DNA of 64,000 bases from CAVUCH01 sp963697705. Lineage in GTDB: Bacteria > Acidobacteriota > Vicinamibacteria > Vicinamibacterales > JAENWD01. How positions within the stretch are numbered: position 1 is the stretch's first letter; each line of letters begins with the position of its first letter. Positions 17,971 to 26,836 of the stretch are shown here, in pieces. Location: the NCBI GenBank assembly GCA_963697705.1, contig CAVOPA010000004.1, positions 62,001-126,000 on the forward strand. Reading direction: 5' to 3'. The notes beneath the pieces were generated by a model. The model saw only the letters and a program-made list of their open reading frames with translations. It was not told the DNA's origin and did no database searches. A program made the position numbers and the translations under genes.

Positions 17971-18735
17971 ATGACGAAACACAAGACAGGGACACGGAAT
18001 GAGTGGCTTGCAGCTCGGCTCGAATTGCTCGAGGCGGAAAAGGAGCTCACGCGGCGCAGCGACGAGCTGGCGCGGCGGCGGCAGGAGCTGCCGTGGGTTC
18101 GCATCGACAAGGAGTATCGATTCGAAACCGACGAGGGGAGCGCGTTGCTGGCGGACCTCTTCCGAGGGCGCTCGCAGCTCCTCGTCTACCACTTCATGTT
18201 CGGCCCTGACTACACGGCGGGGTGTCCGTCCTGCTCGGCAATCGCGGACGGGTTCAACGGCTCCGTCGTCCACCTGGCCAACCACGACGTGTCGCTTTGG
18301 GCGGTGTCGCGGGCTCCTCTCCCGAAGCTGCAGGCGTACAAACGGCGGATGGGGTGGACGTTTCCGTGGGCGTCGTCGTTCGGCGGCGATTTCAATTTCG
18401 ACTTCAGCGTCGGGTTCACTGAGGAGCAGCAGCGCGAGCAGGGCATCGAATACAACTACCGACGCGAAAAGCCGCTGGTCCGGGAAGCCGGCAGCGGCGA
18501 GGGCACCGTCACCTTCGCGGCCATGGCGGGAACCGACGCGGCCACGTTCACGCGCGAGAGGCCGGGCATGAGCGCGTTCGCGCTCGACGACGGTGTCGTC
18601 TATCACACGTATTCCACCTATGCGCGCGGCGTCGACGGCCTCTGGGGCATGTACCAATGGCTCGACCGTGCCCCGCTGGGACGCAACGAGACGGGCGCGT
18701 GGTGGCGTCGCCACGACGAATACACCAACGCCTGA
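17971..18735 (+). CDS. DUF899 family thioredoxin-like protein
   Basis: 254 residues of DUF899. It begins with a helical segment (LELLEAEKELTRRSDELARR, RQELPWVRIDKEY), followed by a thioredoxin-like core. That core contains LLVYHFMFGPDYTAGCPSCS, where the CPSC pair sits in the place of the redox motif. It ends with the typical WWRRHDEY tail. A dithiol redox role is plausible but not demonstrated for the family. ATG 17971 has an SD (AAGGAGAGGAG) just upstream. It is followed after 11 nt by the DUF2182 gene, forming an operon. Confidence 0.88.
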   Translation: MTKHKTGTRNEWLAARLELLEAEKELTRRSDELARRRQELPWVRIDKEYRFETDEGSALLADLFRGRSQLLVYHFMFGPDYTAGCPSCSAIADGFNGSVVHLANHDVSLWAVSRAPLPKLQAYKRRMGWTFPWASSFGGDFNFDFSVGFTEEQQREQGIEYNYRREKPLVREAGSGEGTVTFAAMAGTDAATFTRERPGMSAFALDDGVVYHTYSTYARGVDGLWGMYQWLDRAPLGRNETGAWWRRHDEYTNA

Positions 18736-18746
18736 GCGAGTCGTCA

Positions 18747-19535
18747 ATGGCTTCCGAGCGATCGTCCCAGCAGGCTTTCTTCGGCGTCTCCGCCCTCCTC
18801 TTCGCCGCCAGCGCGGCGGTAACGTTCGCCTGGTGCTCGTCCATGTCCGCGATGGGCGAGATGCCGATGCCCGGCGGCTGGACGATGTCGATGACGTGGA
18901 TGCGGATGCCGGGACAGACGTGGCCGGGCGCCGCGGCGTCGTTTCTCGGCATGTGGGTCGCGATGATGGCGGCGATGATGCTGCCGTCGCTGGTCCCGAT
19001 GCTGTGGCGTTACCGCCGGGCCGTCCGGCGGACGGGCCGGACGCGTCCGGGTCGGCTGACCACCCTGGTGGGCGTGGGTTACTTCCTCGTGTGGACCGCG
19101 ATCGGGGTGGCTGCTTTTCCGCTGGGCGTCGCGCTGGCGGCGGTCGAGATGGCGAACCCGGCGCTGGCGCGCGCGGTACCGTTCTCGGGCGGTGTGGTCG
19201 TTCTCATTGCGGGTCTCTTCCAGTTCACCGCGTGGAAGGCGCGTCAGCTTGCCTGCTGCCGGGAGACCGGCGGGCGCGCCTCGGTACCGCGCGACGCCGG
19301 CACGGCCTGGCGACACGGCCTGCGCCTCGGAGCCCACTGCAGCTGCTGCTGCGGCGGTCTGACGGCGATCCTGCTGGTAATCGGAGTCATGGACGTTCGG
19401 GTGATGGCTGTCATCGCGGCAGCCATCACGGTCGAGCGTCTCGCACCGGCCGGTGAGCGCGTCGCGCGAGCCATCGGAACCGTCGTCGTCGGGGCCGGGT
19501 TGCTTCTGATCGGCCGAGCAGCCGGGCTGGGATGA
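18747..19535 (+). CDS. DUF2182 membrane protein (predicted metal-binding)
   Basis: 262 residues with about five to six transmembrane segments. The loop MPMPGGWTMSMTWMRMPGQT is rich in Met and is followed by GMWVAMMAAMMLPSLVPML, the signature of DUF2182 (predicted metal-binding integral membrane proteins). A cysteine cluster (AHCSCCCGG) lies near residue 210. The Met/Cys content suggests copper or another soft metal, but this is inference. It is coupled to the upstream DUF899 gene and probably co-regulated with it. Confidence 0.85.
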   Translation: MASERSSQQAFFGVSALLFAASAAVTFAWCSSMSAMGEMPMPGGWTMSMTWMRMPGQTWPGAAASFLGMWVAMMAAMMLPSLVPMLWRYRRAVRRTGRTRPGRLTTLVGVGYFLVWTAIGVAAFPLGVALAAVEMANPALARAVPFSGGVVVLIAGLFQFTAWKARQLACCRETGGRASVPRDAGTAWRHGLRLGAHCSCCCGGLTAILLVIGVMDVRVMAVIAAAITVERLAPAGERVARAIGTVVVGAGLLLIGRAAGLG

Positions 19536-19556
19536 GCATCGGCTCTTGGGCGACGC

Positions 19557-20144
19557 CTACGCGCGCTTGCGCGTGTAGTGGAGACCTACGACTCCGCTCG
19601 GGTATGGCGTCACAGAGGTGACCGCGAACGCCGCCGCCGGCATGTCTCCGGAGAAGACCCGCTTTCCCTTGCCCAGCGCCAGCGGATAGAGCAGGACGTG
19701 CAGTTCGTCGACGAGGTCGTGCGTGAGCATTGCGTGCACGAGCTGACTGCTGCCGTCCGTCACGATGTTGCCACCGGGCTGCGCCTTCAGGTTGCGCACC
19801 GACTCGATCACGTGCTCACGGATGATCGTGGTGTTGCGCCACAACGGCTTCTCGAGCGTCTTCGAAACCACGTACTTCTTCGGAGCATTCATCATGTCGC
19901 CGAAGTAATTGCCCGGGGGCATCGGTTCGAACGCCTCCGCATGCGTCACATAGGTGCGTCGGCCGAGCAGCAGCGCATCGGCGTCCTTCATCAGCGCGCC
20001 GAAGCTTTCACCGATGGCGTCGTGCCAGTAGGGGATCGTCCAGCCGCCGTGCTCGAACCCTCCGTCCCGATCCTCGTCCTTGCCGCCCGGCGCCTGCATC
20101 ACGCCATCCAGGGTCATGAACTCGGAAACGATCAGCTTTCTCAC
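19557..20144 (-). CDS. Dihydrofolate reductase family protein (RibD C-terminal-like)
   Basis: 195 residues starting at GTG 20144 (VRKLIVSEFMTLDGVMQAPG). That N-terminal motif, GRRTYVTHAEAF, KYVVSKTL and the C-terminal DELHVLLYPLALGKGKRVF are standard for YyaP/YwjB-type DHFR-fold reductases. They probably bind NADPH; the substrate is unknown. A perfect AGGAGG lies 5-6 nt upstream of the GTG, which fixes the start. It is convergent with DUF2182 and divergent from mutM. Confidence 0.87.
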   Translation of the reverse strand: MRKLIVSEFMTLDGVMQAPGGKDEDRDGGFEHGGWTIPYWHDAIGESFGALMKDADALLLGRRTYVTHAEAFEPMPPGNYFGDMMNAPKKYVVSKTLEKPLWRNTTIIREHVIESVRNLKAQPGGNIVTDGSSQLVHAMLTHDLVDELHVLLYPLALGKGKRVFSGDMPAAAFAVTSVTPYPSGVVGLHYTRKRA

Positions 20145-20232
20145 TCCAACCTCCTCTCTCTGATGTTGTCGAACTCGGCTCGCCTGGATCGACAGTCCAG
20201 TCAATCGTAGCGGAGCGGATAGGCTTATAAGC

Positions 20233-21093
20233 GTGCCCGAGCTGCCCGAGGTAGAAACCGTTCGCCGTGAGCTGGATCCTGTCGTGACGGGCGCTCGCAT
20301 CACGGACGTCGACGTCCGGCGACCCGATCTGCGGATCCCGTTCCCGCCGCGGTTTCGCGGCCGCATCCGCGGCCAGACCGTCACGGCGCTCGCCCGGCGC
20401 GCCAAGTATCTCCTCGCCGAATTGTCGTCTGGCGAGACGCTGCTCATGCACCTCGGGATGTCGGGGTCCTTTCGCATCGAGTGGCCCGGAGTGAGGCTCG
20501 CCGCAGCTGGAGATCGCGAGCGTCGGGGAGCGCGGGCGACAGTGGATCGCCACGACCACGTGGTGTTCGACCTCGACTCGGGCGCGCGGGTGCTCTTCAA
20601 CGATCCGCGCCGTTTCGGCTTCATGGACCTGCTGACCGCCGCCGAGCGCGAGCAGCACCCGGTCCTCAGCCGGCTGGGCCCGGAGCCGCTGTCGGCGGAT
20701 TTCGATGGTGCGGCACTGGCCCGTGCCTGCCGCGGCAAGAAGACGTCGCTCAAAGCTGCGCTGCTGGATCAGCGAGTCGTCGCCGGCGTCGGCAACATCT
20801 ATGCGAGCGAGGCGTTGCACCTCGCGGGGCTGTCGCCGCGACGCCGAGCCGGAACACTGGCGACGCCGACGGGAGCGCCACGAGACTCCGCGCACCGGCT
20901 CGCCGCAGCCATCAAGCAGGTCCTGAACGCCGCGATCGCGCGGGCCGCCGCTGGCCGGCGATATCGCTCGTCGCGGTTCCGCGTCTACGATCGCGAGGGT
21001 CAACCTTGCCGTCGCGGTGGATGCGAAGGTGTCGTTCAGCGACGTACCCAGGCGGGACGCTCGACCTTCTACTGTCCCGTGTGTCAGCGCTAG
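20233..21093 (+). CDS. mutM: Formamidopyrimidine-DNA glycosylase
   Basis: 286 residues. After the GTG start the chain is PELPEVETVRREL, with the catalytic Pro2/Glu3. The helix-two-turn-helix contains LDQRVVAGVGNIYASEALH. A C-terminal zinc finger (PCRRGGC ... YCPVCQR) ends the protein; its first cysteine pair is spaced Cx4C. MutM excises 8-oxoguanine and Fapy lesions and nicks the abasic site. The chain is slightly longer than the usual 270, with an extra loop at about 88-105. The start codon is GTG without an obvious SD. It is a single gene followed by tandem REP-like repeats. Confidence 0.95.
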   Translation: MPELPEVETVRRELDPVVTGARITDVDVRRPDLRIPFPPRFRGRIRGQTVTALARRAKYLLAELSSGETLLMHLGMSGSFRIEWPGVRLAAAGDRERRGARATVDRHDHVVFDLDSGARVLFNDPRRFGFMDLLTAAEREQHPVLSRLGPEPLSADFDGAALARACRGKKTSLKAALLDQRVVAGVGNIYASEALHLAGLSPRRRAGTLATPTGAPRDSAHRLAAAIKQVLNAAIARAAAGRRYRSSRFRVYDREGQPCRRGGCEGVVQRRTQAGRSTFYCPVCQR

Positions 21094-21170
21094 TCACCAG
21101 CCTGCCATCCGCTCCAGGGGCTCCCTTGAAGCGCCCGACGACGTCTTGCGAATGACGGCATGGTGGGTCT

Positions 21171-21302
21171 GCATCGCGTAATGCCCGCCTTCAGGCGGTC
21201 CGTGACCGGCGCCTGCATCGCGTAGTGCCCGCCTTCAGGCGGGCCGTGGCCGGCGCCTGCATCGCGTAGTGCCCGCCTTCAGGCGGGCCGTGGCCGGCGC
21301 GA
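21171..21302. repeat. Three tandem 44 bp REP-like units
   Basis: Three exact-period (44 bp) units start at 21171, 21215 and 21259. Each contains GCATCGCGTAGTGCCCGCC, then TTCA and the complement GGCGGGC, so each forms a 7 bp GC hairpin. The units differ at a few positions (the first has TAATG and GGTCC). They lie between the convergent mutM and M48 genes. A single further copy occurs at 58127. This is not CRISPR: there are no spacers. Confidence 0.85.
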
Positions 21303-21325
21303 TCCAGCCGCCGCGATTGCGCCGG

Positions 21326-22597
21326 TCAGTTCCTGAATCGGTCCGCGTAGCGCATCGGCGCGCCCTCTCGCCACGGGTGATACTGGTTGCTGAACTCGAT
21401 GCGCTCGCCGAGCGGCGGATGGTCGGCGCGCCACAGCTTGAACAGCGGGCCCGGCCAGGGATTGCCGAGCGCGTCCTGCTGCAACTTCACGAACGCGGTC
21501 CCTGCGCTGTGATTCGTCTGCGTGATCTCGAGTCCGAAGCGATCCGCTTCGTGCTCGAGGTGACGTGTGAGGGCGAGTTCGGCCGGCGCGATCAGCAGCG
21601 AGAACACGCTGGTGACGAGCAGCAGCAGCGGGAGCGACGCCACATCGGCGATGTCGGAGAACCCGAACCGGTGTGCCCAGCGCGCCACGATCGCGCCCAT
21701 CGTCTTGTAGGCGGCGTAAAGAAGGACGAGGATCAGCAGCGATGACAGCGCCACCCCCTGCCAGACGTGCCCGAGGACGTAATGGCCCATCTCGTGCCCC
21801 ATCACGAAGAGCAGCTCGCGATCGTCCATGCGGGCGATGATCGTGTCCCACAACACGATGCGCTTGGTCTGCCACAGGCCGGCGACATACGCATTCAGCG
21901 TTTTCGTATCGACGCTCTTGTTCACTTCGAACACGCGGCTGCCTTCGATGCCCGCGCGATCCGCCAGCGCCAGGATTCTCGTCTCCAGCACCTTGTCGTG
22001 CATCGGTTCGAATCGGTTGAAGAGCGGCGCGATCCAGATCGGCGCGACGAGATTGGCCACGACGATGAACGGGATGGCGGCAGCGGCGGTGTACAGCCAC
22101 CATCGTCGCGGGCTCTTGCGCAGCAGCAGATACGGCACCCACAGGAACAGCCCGCCGGCGACGCAGTTCACCGCCAGTGCGGTCAGCGAGTCGGTCCACC
22201 ATTTCGTCAGCGTCTGATTCGAGAGGCCATAGTCGTGCTGGCGCACGAACTCTTCGTAGTAGGTGAGCGGCAGCGTGAGGATGAAGGTGGCGATAGTGAA
22301 CAGCGCAAAGTAGACAACAATCGTGAAGAACCAGTTGCGCCCGATCCGCTGGGCCCACGTGCGCAGTTTCACAGAAAAGCCACTGAACAGGATGACCGCG
22401 AGGAGCACGATCGACAGCACCTGATCGAGCAGCCACAATCGGTTACCGCTCGCGTAGTAGCGAAGCGCCTTCGGCGTCGCCGGCGGCACGGCCACGGGCG
22501 TGGCTTCGCTGACCGGCGGCGGTGCTGGTCTCGCGGGTGGCGGGGCCGCAGGCTGCATCACGTTGAGCGCGATCGCGAGCGCGAAAGCTGGAAACAT
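21326..22597 (-). CDS. M48 family metallopeptidase (Ste24-like membrane protease)
   Basis: 423 residues. A proline-rich N-terminal segment is followed by several TM helices (about 58-75, 90-112, 140-160, 168-188). The zinc motif HEMGH is at 268-272 with the third ligand Glu350 in EHEADRFGLE. The layout matches CAAX prenyl protease 1/Ste24-type membrane proteases, thought to do membrane-protein quality control in bacteria. ATG 22597 is chosen because the signal-like segment begins there; GTG 22615 is possible. No strong SD is seen for either. Confidence 0.9.
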   Translation of the reverse strand: MFPAFALAIALNVMQPAAPPPARPAPPPVSEATPVAVPPATPKALRYYASGNRLWLLDQVLSIVLLAVILFSGFSVKLRTWAQRIGRNWFFTIVVYFALFTIATFILTLPLTYYEEFVRQHDYGLSNQTLTKWWTDSLTALAVNCVAGGLFLWVPYLLLRKSPRRWWLYTAAAAIPFIVVANLVAPIWIAPLFNRFEPMHDKVLETRILALADRAGIEGSRVFEVNKSVDTKTLNAYVAGLWQTKRIVLWDTIIARMDDRELLFVMGHEMGHYVLGHVWQGVALSSLLILVLLYAAYKTMGAIVARWAHRFGFSDIADVASLPLLLLVTSVFSLLIAPAELALTRHLEHEADRFGLEITQTNHSAGTAFVKLQQDALGNPWPGPLFKLWRADHPPLGERIEFSNQYHPWREGAPMRYADRFRN

Positions 22598-22694
22598 GGA
22601 GACAGTGTCGCACACGGCCGTCGGACGGTCCGCATCGCTGTGCTAGCATGTGTCGCTCGATCGAGCGTCACCCGCATCATTGGGAGGCAGCATC

Positions 22695-23102
22695 ATGTCA
22701 GCGGTGGAGACAATCAAGGCGGCGTACGCGGCGTTCGGCCGAAACGATCCTTCCGTGTTGTTCGGCGCCATGGATTCGGAGATCGAGTGGCACGAAGCGG
22801 AGGGCAATCCGCTGGCGGACCGCAACCCCTACGTTGGCCCGCAGGCAGTGGGCGACGGTGTCTTCGCGCGGATGGTGGCGGCGATCGACAACTTCACCGC
22901 GGCCCCGAGCACGTTCATCGACGGCGGCGATCACGTCGTCGTGCTCGGTCGTTACGGCGGCACGATGAAAGCCAGCGGCGCGACGCTCGACTCGCCGTTC
23001 TGCCACGTGTACCGCTTCCGCGACGGCAAGGCCGTGATGTTTCAGCAGTACACCGACACCGCGCAGTGGGCGCGCCTCATGACGGCTTCAATGTCCCTTT
23101 AG
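22695..23102 (+). CDS. SnoaL-like / nuclear transport factor 2 family protein
   Basis: 135 residues with the NTF2-like alpha+beta fold: MSAVETIKAAYAAFGRNDPS, EIEWHEAEGNP, then the strand pattern HVVVLGRYGGTMKASG and FCHVYRFRDGKAVMFQQYTD. The family includes polyketide cyclases and limonene-epoxide-hydrolase relatives, but most members are uncharacterised. GGGAGG lies 9 nt upstream of ATG 22695. The GGTTCC element copy B starts 27 bp after its stop. Confidence 0.87.
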   Translation: MSAVETIKAAYAAFGRNDPSVLFGAMDSEIEWHEAEGNPLADRNPYVGPQAVGDGVFARMVAAIDNFTAAPSTFIDGGDHVVVLGRYGGTMKASGATLDSPFCHVYRFRDGKAVMFQQYTDTAQWARLMTASMSL

Positions 23103-23129
23103 AGACGCGGAACTCGGTTGTGTTCGGTA

Positions 23130-23368
23130 CGGTTCCGGGTTCCGGGTTCTGGGTTCCAGGTCGGGTTCCAGGTTCCGGGTTCGTTCCAAGTTCCTTGTTC
23201 ACGGGTTCCGGGTTCCAAGTGCCGGGTTCCTGATACGCGCCAATCGAGCCTGCGACGAACCTGGAACTCGGAACCAGGGAACCCGGAACCGTTGAACCGC
23301 CGGGGAACCTGGAACGAACGAGGAACGAGGAACCCAACCTGGAAACCCAGAACCCGGAACCCGGAACG
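23130..23368. repeat. GGTTCC inverted-array repeat element, copy B (reverse orientation to copy A)
   Basis: About 239 bp with the same structure as copy A but inverted: the core complement CAATCGAGCCTGCGACGAAC is at 23241-23260. Reverse-complementing this copy aligns it with copy A from end to end, with scattered substitutions and a few small indels mainly around the core. It is intergenic, between the SnoaL-like gene and the discoidin-like gene. Ends read GGTTCCGGGTTCCGGGTTCT and the complement. Confidence 0.85.
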
Positions 23369-23517
23369 GTACCTCAAGTGACGCCGAGCACGAGGACTGG
23401 GCCGGGCGTGAGGCCCGTCCCGTGCGAACCACCTCCGGTGTAAGATCGCCGGTGCCACTCGGCACCACCGCCGGTCGCCAACCCGACCGAATCCGGCTTC
23501 TTCGTCCAGGAACCACC

Positions 23518-24186
23518 ATGACCAAGCGAATCTTTGCCAGCTCGCTGCTGCTCGTCTTCGCCCTGGCACCGCTCGGGGCGCAGACCGATCCGACGAAAGA
23601 GGAGCTCAAGCTGAAGCTCCCCAAGCCGATGTTCATCGGCACGCCGACGAACATCAAGAGCGCCAATCTCGAGACCGTCACGGGCAAGCCGCGCGGGCCG
23701 TTCTACGTGCCCAAGGGCACCGTGTTGCTGTCCTTGAAGAAGCCGGTGACGGCGAGCGACATGCAACCGGTCATCGGCGAGCTCGACATGGTCGACGACG
23801 GCGAAAAGGCCGGCGGCGACGGGTACTTCATCGAGCTCGGGCCCGGACCCCAGTGGGTGCAGATCGATCTCGGCGCCTCGCACCCGCTCTCCGCAATCCT
23901 CGCGTGGCACTACCACAGCCAGGCGCGCGTCTACCGTGACGTCGTCGTCCAGGTGTCGGACGATCCCGCGTTCAAGACGGGCGTGACCACGATCTTCAAC
24001 AACGACCACGACAACTCATCGAAGCTCGGCGCCGGCAAGGACAAGGAATATATCGAGGTCGCCGAGGGCAGGCTGTTCGACCCGAAGGGTGCGAAGGGCC
24101 GGTACGTCCGGCTCTACTCGAACGGGAACACGACGAACGACCTGACCCACTACGTCGAGGTGGAGGTCTACGGCCTGCCGAAATGA
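23518..24186 (+). CDS. Exported galactose-binding/discoidin-like protein
   Basis: 222 residues. A signal peptide ends near LAPLGAQ (residues 1-21). The mature part reads like a carbohydrate-binding beta-sandwich of the F5/8 type C kind: WVQIDLGASHPLSAILAWHY, VVVQVSDDPAFKTGV and GRYVRLYSNGNTTNDLTHYV. The protein has no catalytic domain. Its last codons overlap the next gene by ATGA, so it belongs to a glycosylation operon. It probably acts in the periplasm or at the surface. Family assignment is by motif only. Confidence 0.65.
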   Translation: MTKRIFASSLLLVFALAPLGAQTDPTKEELKLKLPKPMFIGTPTNIKSANLETVTGKPRGPFYVPKGTVLLSLKKPVTASDMQPVIGELDMVDDGEKAGGDGYFIELGPGPQWVQIDLGASHPLSAILAWHYHSQARVYRDVVVQVSDDPAFKTGVTTIFNNDHDNSSKLGAGKDKEYIEVAEGRLFDPKGAKGRYVRLYSNGNTTNDLTHYVEVEVYGLPK

Positions 24187-25835
24187 CGCGTGGCGGCGTC
24201 GGCGCTCTCGTGGCGATCGCGCTCGCCACAGGCCTGGCGCTGCGCCTGGCTCGACTCGACGTGCGCCCGATGCACCATGACGAGGCAAACCAGGCGGTCA
24301 AATTCGGTGCGCTCCTCGAGCACGGCGAGTACCGGTACGACGCGCACGATCACCACGGGCCGACGCTCTACTATCTGACGCTGCCCGCCGCCTGGCTACG
24401 CGGTCAAGGCACGCTCGCGTCGCTCGACGAACACACGCTCCGCGGCGTCACCGCCGCGTTCGGCGCGGCGACGATCCTGCTCCTGCCGCTCATCTCGGCA
24501 GGCGTCGGCCGGACGGCGGTCGCCGCTGGCGCGTGGCTGCTGGCGCTCTCGCCCGCGATGGTCTTCTACTCGCGGATGTTCATCCAGGAGTCGCTGTTTG
24601 CCTGCTTCACGCTCGCCTTCGTGATTGCTGTCGGACGCGTGGCGACGGGCGGCGGACTGGCGTGGTCCACGCTGGCGGGCGTCGCGGCGGGCCTGGCGGT
24701 CGCGACGAAGGAAACGTCGGCAATCGTGCTGCCCGCCGCACTCGGGGCGTGTGCGATGGCGTGGTGGTCCCTCGCACCGGACAGGCGCGGCGATCGGCCG
24801 GCCACCGCGCAGTGGGCAATGGCGGCGACGGTGAGCCTGGCAGCAGCGGCGGCGGTCGCGGCACTCTTCTACTCGTCCTTTCTCGCCGTGCCGGGTGGCG
24901 TGCTCGAGCCGTTTCGCGGCGCCGGCACCTACCTCGATCGGGGCCTCGACCCCGGTCTTCACGCACAACCGTGGTACTACTACCTCCGCCTGCTCACCTA
25001 TTCTTCGTCAGGGGGCCTGAGGTGGAGCGAGGGGCTGGTGCTCGTGCTGGCCATCGCCGGTGCAGTGACCGCGTGGCGCCGGGCGGATCACGCACGTCCG
25101 GAGCGCGCGTTCTGGGCGCGCTATCTCACCTGCAACGCGATCATCGCGACCGGGATCTTCTCCGCGATCCGCTACAAGACTCCCTGGAACCTGCTGCCGT
25201 TCTACGCCGGCGTGATCGTCCTCGCGGGGATCGGGTTCTCGCGGCTCGCGCACGCGACTTCATCCCGCCCGCTCCGCGGCGTGCTCGCCGCGGCATTTCT
25301 TCTGGCGTCGGCGCACCTCGGTTGGCAGGCGTGGCGCGCATCAATCACGTACGCGTCCGACCCGCGGAATCCGTACGTCTACGCGCAGACGGTGCCGGAT
25401 GCGGTCCGCATGGCCACCCGGATCGGCGCGTTGGCCGCCGTGCACCCGGACCGTACGCGGATGCAAGTCTCTGTGATCGCGCCGGCGTACGAGCAATGGC
25501 CGCTGCCGTGGTACCTGCGCGCGATGCCGTCGGTCGGCTACTGGACGGCGCCGGGTGACGCCCTGGCACTCCAGGCCCCCGTCATTGTTTCCTCGATGGC
25601 CGATGCGCCCGCCCTCGATGCCGCGCTCGGCGATCGCTACGTCTCCGAGTTCTACGGCCTCCGTCCCGATGTGCTGCTCGCGCTCTACATCGAGCGTGGA
25701 CTGTGGGATCGCTTCCTGGCCCGGGCCGCCGCCGGCGACGCGGCGTCCGATTGCGGGGAGCGCCAGCTCCCCACGTTCCGGCATTGCGGCCGAACGCCCG
25801 CTGTGGCACTGTGGCCGAGGGCGGCCGTCGAATGA
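24183..25835 (+). CDS. GT-C-type membrane glycosyltransferase, TIGR03663/Agl23-like
   Basis: 550 residues with about ten TM helices in the N-terminal two thirds. The first loop has LDVRPMHHDEANQAVKFG, where the acidic DE pair is the conserved catalytic feature of GT-C enzymes. The following HDHHGPTLYYLTLP is characteristic of the TIGR03663 family (flippase-associated Agl23-like). It likely transfers a sugar from a polyprenyl-phosphate donor outside the membrane. ATGA overlaps join it to the genes on both sides. The gene downstream could make its lipid-linked donor. Confidence 0.82.
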   Translation: MTRGGVGALVAIALATGLALRLARLDVRPMHHDEANQAVKFGALLEHGEYRYDAHDHHGPTLYYLTLPAAWLRGQGTLASLDEHTLRGVTAAFGAATILLLPLISAGVGRTAVAAGAWLLALSPAMVFYSRMFIQESLFACFTLAFVIAVGRVATGGGLAWSTLAGVAAGLAVATKETSAIVLPAALGACAMAWWSLAPDRRGDRPATAQWAMAATVSLAAAAAVAALFYSSFLAVPGGVLEPFRGAGTYLDRGLDPGLHAQPWYYYLRLLTYSSSGGLRWSEGLVLVLAIAGAVTAWRRADHARPERAFWARYLTCNAIIATGIFSAIRYKTPWNLLPFYAGVIVLAGIGFSRLAHATSSRPLRGVLAAAFLLASAHLGWQAWRASITYASDPRNPYVYAQTVPDAVRMATRIGALAAVHPDRTRMQVSVIAPAYEQWPLPWYLRAMPSVGYWTAPGDALALQAPVIVSSMADAPALDAALGDRYVSEFYGLRPDVLLALYIERGLWDRFLARAAAGDAASDCGERQLPTFRHCGRTPAVALWPRAAVE

Positions 25836-26641
25836 CACCTTCCGAACTGGCCCTCGTCGTGCCCTGCCACAACGAGGCTGCCCGCCTCGACCCCGCGGCG
25901 TTCCTGCAGTTCGCGGCGGCGCACCCGCGCGTGCAGCTCGTGCTCGTCGACGACGGCAGCCTCGACGGCACGAGAGCGATCCTGGAACGCATACGCGCCG
26001 CGGCACCAACGTCGGTGACCACGCTCGGGCACTCGCCGCGCCGCGGCAAGGCCGAGGCTGTGCGCGCCGGCATGCTCGCGGGGGTGGCCCAGGGCGCCGC
26101 GCTCGTCGGTTTCTTCGACGCCGACCTCTCGACGCCGCTCCACGCAGTCGACGATTTTCTCACCGTGCTCCGGCAGCGCCCCGACGTCGAATTCGTCCTC
26201 GGCTCGCGCGTGATGCTGATGGGGCGCGACATCAGGCGCAAGGCGACGCGCCACTACCTGGGCCGCGTGTTTGCCACGGCGGTGTCGCACGTGCTCGACC
26301 TTCCCGTGTACGACACCCAGTGTGGCGCTAAGATGCTGCGCGTGAACGCCGCCACCGCGACGCTGTTTGCCGAGCCGTTCGACACGGGCTGGATCTTCGA
26401 CGTCGAGCTGATCGCCCGCTATCTGCGGCTGCCGGTCGCCCCTGGCGAGCCCGCGCGCCGCGCTCGCCTGTACGAACTGGTCCTGTCCCAGTGGCACGAC
26501 CGGCCCGGATCGAAGCTGCGCTGGCACGACTTCCTCCGCGCGATGGTCGACCTCGGATACATTTGGCGCGAGCGCATGCGGCGCCCCGCGCCCGACGGCA
26601 GCACGCCGCTGGCCGTCGCTGCCGCATTCCAGGAACCCTGA
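25832..26641 (+). CDS. Family 2 glycosyltransferase (polyprenyl-phosphate sugar synthase-like)
   Basis: 269 residues of a GT-A fold: ELALVVPCHNEAARL at the N-terminus, VDDGSLDGT for nucleotide-sugar binding, and FFDADLS as the DxD metal motif (about residue 95). It resembles dolichyl-phosphate mannose synthase-type GT2 enzymes, lacking C-terminal membrane helices. Start ATG 25832 overlaps the stop of the GT-C gene by 4 bp. This supports a donor-synthesis plus transfer partnership. It ends 60 bp before a possible promoter region for the oxidoreductase cluster. Confidence 0.85.
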   Translation: MTPSELALVVPCHNEAARLDPAAFLQFAAAHPRVQLVLVDDGSLDGTRAILERIRAAAPTSVTTLGHSPRRGKAEAVRAGMLAGVAQGAALVGFFDADLSTPLHAVDDFLTVLRQRPDVEFVLGSRVMLMGRDIRRKATRHYLGRVFATAVSHVLDLPVYDTQCGAKMLRVNAATATLFAEPFDTGWIFDVELIARYLRLPVAPGEPARRARLYELVLSQWHDRPGSKLRWHDFLRAMVDLGYIWRERMRRPAPDGSTPLAVAAAFQEP

Positions 26642-26836
26642 CGGGATGATCGAGTCTTCCCCGGCCGCCGCTGCCGGTCCGCTGTCGACGGCCTTCATGA
26701 TGTGCGACACTCCGCGATCAACGAACGGTGCCGCACCCTCCGGACGTGGAGGCGCCGGGTCTCGATACCGGCGTCACCGACGTTCCGGCGACCATCCAGC
26801 CGCCCGCGAGGTCGGTCTGGCGCAGGAGAGCAAACG

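Noticed and set aside
21171..21302. Possible short CRISPR array
   Set aside because: The units are contiguous with no spacers between them and differ by single substitutions. A copy occurs far away at 58127.
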